A stretch of DNA of 64,000 bases, taken from the NCBI RefSeq assembly GCF_031877795.1, contig NC_133948.1:14276948-14340947 (forward strand). The letters run 5' to 3'. Below are positions 1-12,400 of the stretch, one piece after another. The translations under genes and the position numbers were made by a program. The DNA is from Strix aluco (lineage: Eukaryota; Chordata; Aves; Strigiformes; Strigidae). Position 1 is the stretch's first letter, and each line of letters begins with the position of its first letter. The notes beneath the pieces were generated by a model. It was given only the letters and a program-made list of their open reading frames with translations, was not told where the DNA came from and made no database searches.

Positions 1-3000
1 AACAGGGGGGGGACTTTCTGCTGCTTCTAAAAGGTCTTCCCCTATGGTGGTGTTATTCTTTTTTTCAGCCTAAACATTCCTCCTTGATTCTGTAGTAAAG
101 CTAGGCAGGTATAGGACAGTAGCTTGCTTCGTTTGGAACGCCAGTTAAGCTTTCTTCTGGACAGAGCATGCTGAGAAGAGCTAAGACAAGAGAAAAATCT
201 TACTTGACACCACTAAATGTTGAAAGGGAGAAAAGGCTATGAAACAGATCAGAGTATGGCACATTTAAGCAGATGCACAGAGCAGTATAGCTATTTTTGA
301 ACTCATTATCCCACTATCTATCTTTATTTGTATAACCTGAAACCAAACAACTGCAATTAGTATACTCTGAAAAATTAAACATAAAGCCTTGTGGAGAAAC
401 AAATGCTAGCTGAAACACCACACTTGGTAGAAAAACTGAAGCACTGTAGCAGCCTATGACTGTTGTCTGAAATGTTGCCTTAGAATAGCCTTGAAGCATC
501 ACATGTAATAAATATGATACAAATCTTTGCTTTATTGGCAATTAGCAGAGCTGATTAGTATTCATATAGGTATCTAGTGTCAGACTAACTACAGAGCTTT
601 CCTGCAGTGTTGTCTAATTTAGTGAAGTTCCAGCTAGACACTGCATGTCACTGGGCCAGACATTTTTTTTACTAAAATTAGACTTCAGCTCGTTTTTAAA
701 CTTGTAAGGTTCAACTATCTGTATGTTTGCCCTTCTATACATCCCCCCAAATGAAAACTGACATTCAAGGAACTGAAAAACAAGTTCTTTAGTTAGTATA
801 GGGCCCTTGTGGAAATTGCTTCTTCCATACACGTGAAATGACCAAAGAGATGGACAGTTCTCTTATGAATATTCTGAACCTTTGGAAGGATATTTGGTTG
901 TCCTGCAGTTCAAATTCCACTTTAATATTGATGTTTTAAGACACCATCCCCCCTTTTATGATCCTCAAAGTAAACTGCCTATCCTTTCATTGACATATTC
1001 TATTCAGCTCTTTTCCCTGCCTTCATTTTAGTACACAAATGGGTCCTAGTTTCACTGTTATCCCACTCTTCCTTTTAAAAAAAAAAAATCTTTGTTTTAT
1101 ACATCCACTTCAGCCTACAATACCACATCTTTTCCATAAAGAATTTAGGTGTGGGTTTTGTTTGGTTTTGGTGAGGAAGGATGCTTTTATGTTGAGGCAG
1201 ACAACTGCAGTTCAGGGTATTTAGGTTCTGCCCACAGGGCTTTTCACAAAGTTAACAGTATATGTAACAAGTCATTACTTGACTTCTGTGGCATTGCTGA
1301 GAAAGATAGGGATAATACTTCACTATTTCAAGGCGATGCAAAACTAGAATAGTGCTTTTGAAATCATGCTGAAACAGCCTCTTTTCCCTCAAATAGAAGG
1401 TGCAATGGAGGCAGTAGTTTGTTAGTGTTATCTATTTACCCAGTCTCATCTGGATTTTACATGTTTTTGCCCTGTGGTTATGTTGAATAGGTAGGAATAC
1501 TGGAAATATGATTATATGCTGTGAAGTAAATTGCTCTTATTTGCTGGTTTGTCCATAAAAGCTTCCTGGAGTAGCTCAAAGGTAATTTTTGCTATGTAAG
1601 AGAGGGTTTTACACACCAATGAAAATTTTATCCTCTTCGCTGTCCTCATTGCAACCCCACAGTGACTTGTGTCTCTCAACCAGGTTAGTGAGGAAGCCGT
1701 CTGGGGTGACATGGCTCACTCATCTAGTAGTAGCTAGTTTTGTTTGAGTTGCACTTTCAAATTCATCTGTGCAAGCATAAGCTCAGAGCTTGGCAAGATC
1801 CATCTTTGAGACATGATGGCTCTCCCTTCACTTGCAGCTGACTGCAGCCAAGTTCCCTTCCAGTATGACACTGAGGCAGGACACAGAATTACTATGTTTG
1901 ACAAGGCTTTTTCCCAGAACAGAAATATAAACAGTATTTGTATAACAGCTCTATGCCCACCTTATCTTTTCTGTGACCATAGGAAAAGAATTGCAGAGCA
2001 TTAGGATCATCCAGCTGGTGCTGCTTGGGCTCTTCTGAAACTGAGCCACAGATCAGTGACTGCTTTCTAGCAGGCTTTTGCCTTTCAAAAAAGGGTAGGC
2101 TACCTCTACTTTATTCACTATGCTTTACTCAAATTTCAACACAAATTGTGCCTAAGTATGCAGGAGAAGTGAGAACTGTCTTGAACAAAGCTATAAAAGT
2201 CTTACCTAGTTTTACAGGCTTTACAACCCCAATCATGCACACATGCTTCTGTAAGCCTGAAGTGCCTACTAATGGCTTGGACTAAGAAGACAAGACTCTT
2301 CTGAACATCTGGTTTTATGGCTGTGATTTGGCTCAGAGAAGTCAGGAGCAGGCCTCCTCTTGAGGCCAAACACAGCATTCCCAGTCCAGGGAGCAAGGAG
2401 TGGGAGACAAACTAAGGGGTTCTACGCATCAGCACCGTGCACTTCATCCAGCTTATTCCAGAGGGAGAGTCTTATGTTTATGCCAGTGAAATTTTGCCAT
2501 GAAATAGAAATTATTTCCTTTCCCTTAAATTTGAAACAATGCAGATGGGGCTTCAGCTTATCAGGCCCAAGATGTTACAGACCTGTCTCTTATTTCTCAC
2601 CTGAAAGCTGTGCATTCTGACGTCTCTCAGGTCAACCTTTGTCTCCCCAAATACATTGTAGGAACAAAAAAGTTATTAAACTCCAGGGAGAGACTGGTTC
2701 CTTTTCTGAGAGATTTTGTTCCCTTTCCCATTCCCTATGAATGTCATTGTATCTGCTGTTTGCTGAGCAGGAAATGCATTATTAAAGCAGTTTCTCCTCC
2801 ATAAACTGCTTTGCATCTGACTGTTTCATTGTAAATCCGTAGCCACAAAGTCAGGCCACCTTGGGATAACCCAATGTGAAATCTGACCTGATGAAAATGG
2901 TTCATGCCTCCCAGCCTGCATTGCAACCTGTGAGAAGGGCTTTTATTATTTATTCAAAACCTGTTTAAATCCCTCTTTTTCTGAAACAACCATTTTAAAA

Positions 3001-6000
3001 ATATTAAAACACCACAGCTAAGCTGGGAGATTAAACAAGTTTAAACCTTATCATTGCAGGTGGGATATTAGTTCCAATAAAATGAGGAGAGATGGCAGGC
3101 TGCATGGTAACTGGAGCCCCTTCTACTCAGTAACTAATCACCGAGAAAGCATTTGGTGAAGGAGGGGGAGAGCGGATGAGGGAGCGAGACAAACAATGCA
3201 TCCAAGCTCCTGGCAACCCTAACTGTTTACCATGGTGATGCACAAAAGGAAGAATGCCATGCGGAGTAGCAGACCTGGATCTGTCCCCATAACACTTGCC
3301 CTAGATTCAAGTGCTCTGGGAAGCTGAAAATGTGACCTTCAGATATTTTTTCTGTGGGTGATGCTGTAGCTGGACAACACTGTTCCAGAGCTGTCAAAAG
3401 GATGGAGAATATTTACCTACATGTCTTCCATTGCACAGTTTTCTTTTAAATGTTTAGCTGTCAATGCCTCTGCCAGATCTCCACTCTTGTACTTACAGTT
3501 TCTAAAGGGAGCCGCAATCTTTCTGTGGGTTTTGTTAACCCAGAATTACAGTTTCATTAGAAATAATTGACTTAAAAACAATCAAGCTTCAAAGTTTGCA
3601 GGGGGAGGGATGACAGTTTAAAATATTTTTTTCCCCTCTCATGGGAGTAAGATTTGCTAATAGGCCATTCCTGTTCAAAGGCACCATACCTGCAGTTTTC
3701 CAGTCAGGAGTAGCTTACAAGAACAACTTAAATGTCCCACAAACAGATCAGCCCTTACCTTCTTTCCCCAGAGCTCCCCACAGACACAGGCTTGTATCTA
3801 GTCCTGTGATGCAGGGCCACAAGTGGAACTACAGAAGACAGCATGGTGAGCCCCAGCAGGCAGATTGGGCACTTTTAACTCTGCAGTACATACATGCTAA
3901 ACAGAAGAATCCTGCAACGCCTAACAATATGGTAAAACCAGAAGCTTTTACCAGTACAGATACTTGACCATCAGAGTAGTGAGAAAATCATTTAATGCCA
4001 AGAGAAATTACACTGGTTGCTTGCAAATACTATCCTCCTTTTGTCACCAGCATTGAAACCTGTGTGCTCAGTCAATTCCTAGGGCATCTTCCCACACACA
4101 CACATTTATGATGGAGATGATGCAATATAAAAAAGTGCAAGCAAGGTTTTGAAGGGCTACATAACTGTCCTGAGTGAGGGGCAGTAATCAGTACTATTTC
4201 AGGAATTCAAGTACTCCAGCCATGAGAAGCTTTAGTAGGAAAAACCCCACTATGATCTAAAGTAGCTGAAGACAGAAGAGTTTGGAACTGTAACTCTACT
4301 CTTGTCCCTCACTGTTGATTCTGAAAAGAAGTGTTAAACCAGAAACTAACACCCTCCACATTCTTCCCCCACTGCTGACAATTGTCCAAAGGAGAAGGAT
4401 AGTTTTGACAGTTGAGAGCTGGCTAATTTGGGCTGGACAGCTTTCCTCTGGCCATCATTGAGGCAAGTTCTGGGTGCACCTTAGTTTGTTTTAAACAAAC
4501 CTGTTTCTAACAGAAGAATTTGTGCTTTTATTGTGTATCACAGGTACTTAGTTCCTTAGGCAGGCAGGCAGTGTGATTTGTATAAATCCAAATCATTAAA
4601 TAGCCCTTGGCCACTGCTTAAAGTGAGGCAAGTACCTGCCTGAGCTATGTACTTAAATTCTTAAGGAAGGAAACAAGGCAGGCAAAGTTAATAGAAATCT
4701 CAGAGAGTTAAAACACAAGCAAAACTTCTAGGAGAACTCCAGAATGTTGCATCCAGAAATACTTAGAAGGAATCTGAAAACAGCAAACAAGGTGTTTTGA
4801 TGTCACAGTGGGGCCACCAGTGGGTGTCAAGGACTGAAATGCACTGTTAGAGATTGATGGGAGAACCCACGTATAACCTTGCTGGGTTGCTGAAGAACAA
4901 GGGAGAGAATAGTATAAGAGTGGGGCAGATCTGCAGTGGGCATGGTGCAGGGCCAGCTATCAGGGTATATATGGGCATACCTGCTTGTATAGCTGCTGCC
5001 CATGTTGCCCAGCCCTTGATGACCATCTGCCTCTCCTTTTCATTAACACTTTTTTTTGGTTCTGATTGAGGGAACACTCCACTAATGAGTGGGAGAAAGT
5101 TGATTTCGCTGAATTGGAGATTTCCATGAGATTCTAATGAGTAGTGCATAAGTGAATACACAGAGAGGATCCACATGGGCCACGAAGCATCCCCATCTGT
5201 TTTCTCTTGGAGGATGGACTTCCTACTTAATGTGGTTTGGATACATTTCCAACTATCAACTCCAAAGGATTAGAGCAATTGCCCCATGTTTTAGTGGGTT
5301 TTTGTGTTGTTTGGGTTTGTATTTTTTTAAAAAATCTCCCTTCCTCCAAGTATAGTCTCTGCTGTCTGGGATGTTTCCTTTTTCTAAAAGTGACACAAGC
5401 AGTTCATCCACATTCAGTATTCCTGTATAGAGCTTAACTTTATGCAGAGGATAATCATCACTTCCTATCTCTGCTACATTTGTCTCTTCCTGTACACCAG
5501 CAGCTTATAATTACTGTTTGGGATGTAAAACGTGTTTAAAGCTTGATGCTAAAACATTCATTGTCTACTTCACGATTGTCATGCCTCTGTCAAAGAGATG
5601 TACAGAAAACTTCTTGATCTGACATGCATGGTTGTCTATCACAACTCTAGATTATTCACTGTTGCCCAGTTTGTACTTTGAAAATACCACAAGACCAGCC
5701 AGTCCTGAGAATCTGTTGTAGCGAGTGCTGTATTTTCAAGTACAGCAACATGATAGCATCGATAGCAACAGACACAAGTGCTACATAAATTTCTTACTAA
5801 AGTCTGACAGGAGTCATGGCACTGAAAATCCTGGAGTTACTCACATGGTCCACAAGATGCCTGATACTGCCTTCCACTCTCATGACATAGTCCCGTGAGT
5901 CCAAGACAACCAAGTCCTCAGTGCAAGTGTTCTTTAAATTTGTGTCTGCTTTAACAGGAGTAAACCAGATCTTTATCGGATCTCTTCCGTACGCAAAATT

Positions 6001-6240
6001 TCAGTCTTCTGTGAGACCGAGTCCAAAATCCCTCTATATTTTAATATTTATTAGGCTTTAACACCAAGGTTACCACACAAAGACACCCCATCTGGCAGGA
6101 GGCTCAGCAGTCGCCAGGGAGGGACCCACACCTTCAGGCCTGGCCTACAGGCAGGTAAAACCGTGCTCATCGGCAGCACTAACGACTCGGACTGTGGAGG
6201 GCAAGATTTGCACCGGGAACTTCAACCTGCTGTTGTCCCA
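1..6240. other. Gene-free downstream flank, left part
   Basis: No coding gene, RNA gene or clear mobile element was seen. The open frames are short and have no recognisable family. A repeat-free stretch at about 3090-3250 contains several RFX-like half sites and is a candidate regulatory element. Small GGCA repeats occur at 4559-4569. Confidence 0.7.
3090..3250. promoter_or_regulatory. Candidate conserved element with RFX-like half sites
   Basis: catggtaac (3103-3111), tggcaac (3211-3217) and gtttaccatggtgatg (3225-3240) resemble X-box half sites. acaaacaatgc nearby resembles FOX/SOX sites. Function is inferred. Confidence 0.25.
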
Positions 6241-6284
6241 GTGTCGAGGCGGCACCTCAGATTGTCTGATAGACTAATTTGAAA

Positions 6285-6460
6285 CTGGGTGGGCCCACAG
6301 GCCCCTCTCCAGAAGCCGGTCGGTGCAGTGCAGGCAGCAGACCCCGCCGAGGCAGGCGCAGGGCCCCGCCAGCCTTGGGCTGCGGCGCCACCTCCCGGGG
6401 CTGCCGGGAGCAGCCCGGCCTCGGCCCTTTCCGAAGATCCTTCCGAGGCTGGATGTTACT
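6285..6460. promoter_or_regulatory. Small CpG-rich patch (possible CpG island)
   Basis: I count about 14 CpG dinucleotides in roughly 150 bases between 6317 and 6455, in a neighbourhood that has very few. No coding gene starts here. It may be a promoter of a non-coding RNA or an isolated GC-rich element. Confidence 0.4.
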
Positions 6461-9400
6461 GTGGGGGCCATGAACTTCGTTCCTACTGGGCATTCGTTTT
6501 ATTCCATCTTCAGAGAAGCAGACCAGGCAATCCTTGGCTTTGCTCTCAGGAAAACTTCCTGACCTTGCATACAACACCAATACAAGATAAGCTCTTTTCT
6601 GTACAAGACAGCTGGAATCTAACTGCTAAGATAGCAGGGAAGAGTGCCTGAACAGTGGTAACAAAGAGCCCTATTGCTTCTTGACCCAGTGCAGAATTGT
6701 CAAAGGCCCGGGACATGTGCCTGTATAGTGAACACAGGCAGTGCCTGGGAGTTGATCACAGGTATAACTAAGTACATGCACACACTAAGGAAGTTGTCAA
6801 GTCCCAGTTCAGCCCAAAGACCCTCCCAGACTATGCAAAGCCTTTGTTCTAGTTATGACCTTTGAAAGGTGATGTATGAGAACATAAGATGCTGTTGGGG
6901 ATCCTTTGAAAATTCTGTTTTAGTGTGACTGGGTATGTCATTTCCATATCAGCTCCTGTGTACACGTTCCCATTACAAGTATCTGTTAAATTCACAGTCC
7001 TTGTTAGAGTGTAAGACCACTGTCAAAGGCAGAACCTTCCAAAGTCTGAGCAGCAAGGAAGAGCACAAAGCATCCTTATGTTCTAGTGATGACTTGGGCT
7101 TCACTTCATGAAAGCAAATGCCTTCCACAGCTCCCCTGAGTCACACACCACCAAGGGGACTAAAATTCTCTATATGAGTCCACCAAGTGGAACAGCCTGG
7201 TGACTACAGTGGCTCAGAAGCCTCACAGCCCTAGCTAACTCTTTAAGGGAACTTAATATTTGTACACCAGCATAGATCTAAGGATGCGCCAGTATCCTGC
7301 TAAGCATCCTCTGTAAACAAGACCTGGGATTTCATGGAGGCTTCAACTCAAGTTGTGGGGAAACTGGATACTGACAACAGGAAACAGAATTGACTTCTTC
7401 ATACCACTGCAGAGAACCCTCCTGTCCGCTCAGTCATATCCTCTCATGTCTTCTCAGCACCACATTTCGTCCAGCAATGGCTCTTGCTACTCTTCAGAAA
7501 CAAATATGTAGCAGTATCATTACATTCAGATGTACAAAAAGGAGATGAAAGCTGCTTAGCTTGAGCCGAAGTGGGATTCTAAAGTGTTTTGTAAACTTGG
7601 ACACATGCTGTCAGTTGCTATGAACAGCACAGGAGCACTGGCTACAGGACAATATCTAGCTGCTCTTGTTACCTTCTTCCCCAGAAACAAGGGTTAGAGT
7701 TGTAACTGCAAGAATGTTCCTAGATGCTTGTTTTTCAGTCTCTGCCTTTCACTGTAAGGGTTTTTTCCCCCTCCTTAACAGAATGGCACGGGTGACTTAA
7801 CAGAAGAACAATATTACAGTTTCTCTGAGGCCTCTTTGCAATTCTGCTGGCTTTTGACACATTCCTGAGGAAGCATAAGGCCTCATCTAGTGAATGATTC
7901 AGATAAATATCAGCCTGGCAGCTAAAGATGGAGCAAGAGATGAATATAGAACTGGCTCGAGCTTTCTGGAACCTCTTCGCAGTCTTCAGCCTCCTCCCCT
8001 GGTTCCCATCTTCTTTGGAAAATAAACAGCTCTGATTGTTGTGCACTTGAGATTATGAAAACATCAAGTCCATTAGTATTTGGCAAAGTGCTCTCTCATT
8101 TCCTTCTGATGTAATAATTGAGAGAGAGGGAGCAGGGACTGCAAAGATAGCACAAGGCACGAGTTAATGACCTTCTCGCATGTATGTGTGGGCTCTTTTA
8201 TAAGGAGCCTTTCCCAATCCCCATCTCGCCTCCACTCATACTGTTTCAGCTGAAACACTGCTTCAATGTGGCTTTTATTATTTGATCTGATGTCCCTTGG
8301 CCAGCCTTCAGAGGCAGCTAAATGGCAGGCAGGTGTGGGGGTCTAAGAGACAAAAAGCAAATGGAGCTAATGCTTCAACAAGCCTACTGCACACAGTCAT
8401 TCAAGCTTCGGTCTCAACAGGCAATTGCTGCTGTTGCCAAATTCTTGTTGCTTGCTTTGGTTTCTGTTACACATTTAAGTTAAGGGGGGGGACATGTCCT
8501 ACTTCCCTTTTTGTGGGAGATTCTTTGGAAGACTGAAGGCCTGATAAAAATCAGGACGTGGGTGGAATGACTAAGTGTAGAAAGGGATCAACTGTTGAAA
8601 GAAAATTAACTGAGGTCAATGGTTACTACTCTATAAAGTATTGTACTGACCACCCACTTACTTAGTTGCCAAATTTGTGGCTTTACTTCAGATACCTAGA
8701 GCCAAATTAAAGTGGGATAAATTCCACACAAGGGTATAGTGTTCCCTATACTAGCTTTCTAGAGGCTTTTACTTTCATCATTTCGAATTGCTTCTAGAAG
8801 CCTCCAGAGATATGTAGCTCTCCACATTAGTTTAACTGGAACTTAAGCCAAAAATGTCATCTCATTAAAAAAAAAACCACCTTAATTTGACAGCTCAAGT
8901 CTTGGGAAAATAAAGATTATTCCTTGCCAGGTGGTCTCATTTGAGCACCCTACCTTGCAGTGACAAATTACTAGGCTTCCTGAGCCAAAAGGTGATAATA
9001 TAGATGCTCCTTCTCCACCACAGTGAAGTCCACAAACTACTGAAGCTCAATCCTTCCCTCTACCAGTTGTCCCTGCTCCCACTGGATTCACAGTAGTTAG
9101 CACCCTGGAAAGAGGAAGCATGTGCAGGATCACAAGTGGATTTCAGTGAGGTACTCCCTCCTGTAGTTAAGGGGTGCTGTCAAGATTGATAGTGCCAGAA
9201 GGCAAGTTAGGTGTTCCCTTGGTGCCTAGAGAAGGAGTCCCTCCCCTCTCCTCCCAAATAAGTGTGTGCATACACCTCCCTCTTCCATTTATATCTGCGA
9301 GTGTTTTAGCAGGAGAGGTAGGCAAGTTAGTTTGATGTATTCCAAAACACAACAGGGTTTGGACTGTTCTTTTTTTGCCACCAAGGCACCCCAGGCTTAC

Positions 9401-12400
9401 ATATTCCAGGGCAAACCACTTATCCTTTGTGCAGCAGCATTGGAAGACTGGCAGGGGGGATCAGGTTTACCCTCTTTTCACCTCCAATTCCTAAAAGGAA
9501 TGACGAACGGATTACAGGATTGATCTGTCCCAGAAGACACATGATTTTTGAAAGGCCCTTTCGAAGGGCCCCCAGCTGATTTCAGGGCTGTGTAACAGTA
9601 CTTCCATGCCATACTAATACACCCTTATATTTAATCATGAAAGATTTCATATCATAGAAAAATGGTCTTTTCCCAGACCTAGCTGCAGGTATAGTTGTTT
9701 CCTTCTTCCCTGCACGTTTTCTCTCCCCATATTTTATACATGCAAAGGCACATACATTCTTACTCCTTTCTGCCATACTTATGTGGCTTCAGCTTTGATT
9801 TCATTGATTGCACACACCAGTGTCTGCAAAGCTGCCTTAAGTAAGTTGAATCAGTTGGGAATTCAAGGTGATTACATTTTTCTCCTTCAGATACATTGTT
9901 TTAGTTAAAAGCCACTCTGGCTGCTCCATAACAAAACCAGACACAGTGGGCCCCATTGTCCGACTCTTGGCCAAGGTAGCGCGTATGGATTAAGTGATGA
10001 ATTGCAAAAAGGGCCTAAAAGCCAAGCTGTAACTTCACAAAAAGGCCATTAAAGGTGATCGCTGTCAGTAAAGTGCCCATTTAGAATGGCTTTTATGACC
10101 CTCGGTCTTCCAAAGATGTACATGAGCCACAAATCGTTCAGTCTCCCAGACTGTTGCTGCCCAAGAGACAGGAGAGGCCTTCTGCAGAGTGACAGATTCT
10201 CATCTGATCTTGGCTGGGAGAGCTGCTTGCTGCAGGGATGGTGGTTGTAATGCTATGACTATCCACTCCCAGCTGGTGAGGAAAAGCAAGACCTTGGTCT
10301 TGGTCAGAGACAAGTCATGAGTCTAACAGCACTGAACCTTCAAGATGGAAAAATGGCGGGGGAGGGACACACGACAAAAAAAAGCACACACTTTTCTGGC
10401 TTTTTCTTCTCCCCTAACCTTCACCCCCATCAATTCTGCATAAGATCTATTTATGTCTCTGTTTATACATCCCTTTATATGGTTTTCAGTGCACCTATAA
10501 AGCACTGCAGAATGCCAAGTGCTTCACAGATTTCTGGTTATTAGCGGGGAGGTACTTGGCACTTGAATGCAAGATAGGACTACAGAATTGATATCAAGTA
10601 GGACAGAAGACTTTCTGTCATGGAACTTATGGTTGGCCTTTCTCACTCCTGTCTCCCTGCCATCCAGGTAGCACTACTATCATTAAGACCATCACCAGTT
10701 TTTTAGTAAGTACTTCTTGGCAGCAAGTTTTTTACTGGACTGAAATTTCAGTCCATGGAAGATGAAGAAAAAAGTAGTTATCCCCAGAGCTGATTTTCTT
10801 ACAGGTGAAGGTAAAAAAAAAGAAAGGGCAGGGAAGGGTACCCAAAAGTATAGGCCTGTGAATCAAAGTTTAGGTCACCACTGCTGATTAGGCTTTCTAG
10901 ACTTCCTGAGCAACTCTTGACAAGTCAGTTCCATTTTCTGTGCCTCAGTTTCTCTTTTAGAGCAAGGTTAAGGTTCTTACTGTATTAAAGATTGATGACC
11001 ATGCAGTTTAGTTCTGATCTTAAGTTGCTTTCAGGACCCTGACTAGAACAGGCTATAAAGGACTGTGAAGTGCTTGTCATTTAGAGGGTAGATGCCCCTT
11101 GTGCGATCCAAGAGATCTCCCATTCTTAAGGGGTCCAGTCAGGGACCTGATTATTTTTCCATATGGCAATTAGAGTAATATCTGCTGTTGGTTGTAAGAG
11201 CAGAGTATAGACAATATAAAATGTTTTTCAAGTTCCTTCTGGAGGAATATAAGCAGCTACTACAGCCTGTTATAAAAAAAAATCCAACACAGCTTGAACC
11301 CTGACATTTGCAGTCAAATTCAAACCTAGCCTACATAGTTAAAGAATTACAACCCAGCTAGAGCAAGCGTGTGTTCTAGAAACAGACAACACAAGACAAA
11401 AAACCCATTAGTTTGCCAGGAGACAGCCCCAAACACTCTTCTTTGGGTAGCATCAGTGACCAGCCTCCACCAGCCCTTGTTTTCCACCTGAGGTGGCAAA
11501 GAAGAAAGAACTTGCAAATGTAAGGTGTCAGAACACTCACCATGAGCTGTGGCATACCCTATGTCTAGTCTGTACTGTTCCTGTAACCTTCCCTTTTATA
11601 CTTCAGATAAACATGTAGGAGCAGCAGTCACAATCCCAGGCAGAAAGTCTGAAAAAACTTTTAAGTAGTATCATTGAAGTACAAGGGCAGGCAGCTGATA
11701 AACAGAAGACTTGTTGTTGCTTTTGGGAAATTTTGGGAAAGAAGCACTGCGTTTATGACAGCTAGACAGAAGATGTGAGGATTCACTTATAACAGGGAGA
11801 GGATGCACAGGAAGAGCAGAGTGCGTCAAGGATATGCAAAATGCCTCTTAGGCAGGGATCTAGACAAAAAGGCCAGTCAGTAAATCAGATGACTTAGCAT
11901 AGGACAGTATGGTGCTCTAGCTTAGGTTTTATTCTCCATTCCTTCATCAGAATTCAGGGAGATGTTTCCAAGACTATCCTGTTTGACAACCCAGGAGATT
12001 CTCAAGTACTTTTAATAATACCTCTGTAGACAAAACAATATGGAGGGCACACAGCCTGTTTACTTACATATATTTACAAGCAAAGACTGTTTCTATAAGC
12101 CCACATGAACTTAAAGCTTACCCTTCAGACATGTAATTAGAAAAAGAGTCTTAGGTTAAGAAGTATACTGTAGTGGTCCAAACCAAATTAATCTCCTAAC
12201 CAGGAAACAACAAGTTATTAGCAACCAGGTATTGTTTTACAATCTTTGTACAGCTCCCTATGAGAAAGCAAGCCTGCTACATCCTTGTCTGGCATATACA
12301 TCCTCCCAAATAAAAAGCCCAAACAAATCAAATCACCATGTCAAACAGCAGAAAAAATACCAACATTACAACACATGCACAAAAAGTTTTATCAGCATAA

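Noticed and set aside
6257-6651. Frames of 107-120 codons over the CpG-rich patch
   Set aside because: Multiple overlapping frames on both strands with low-complexity Ala/Pro/Gly composition; no recognised protein.
8758-8808. Inverted repeat tctagaggctt / aagcctccaga as a microRNA precursor
   Set aside because: The stem is only about 11-13 bp with wobble pairs around a long loop; not long enough for a precursor hairpin.
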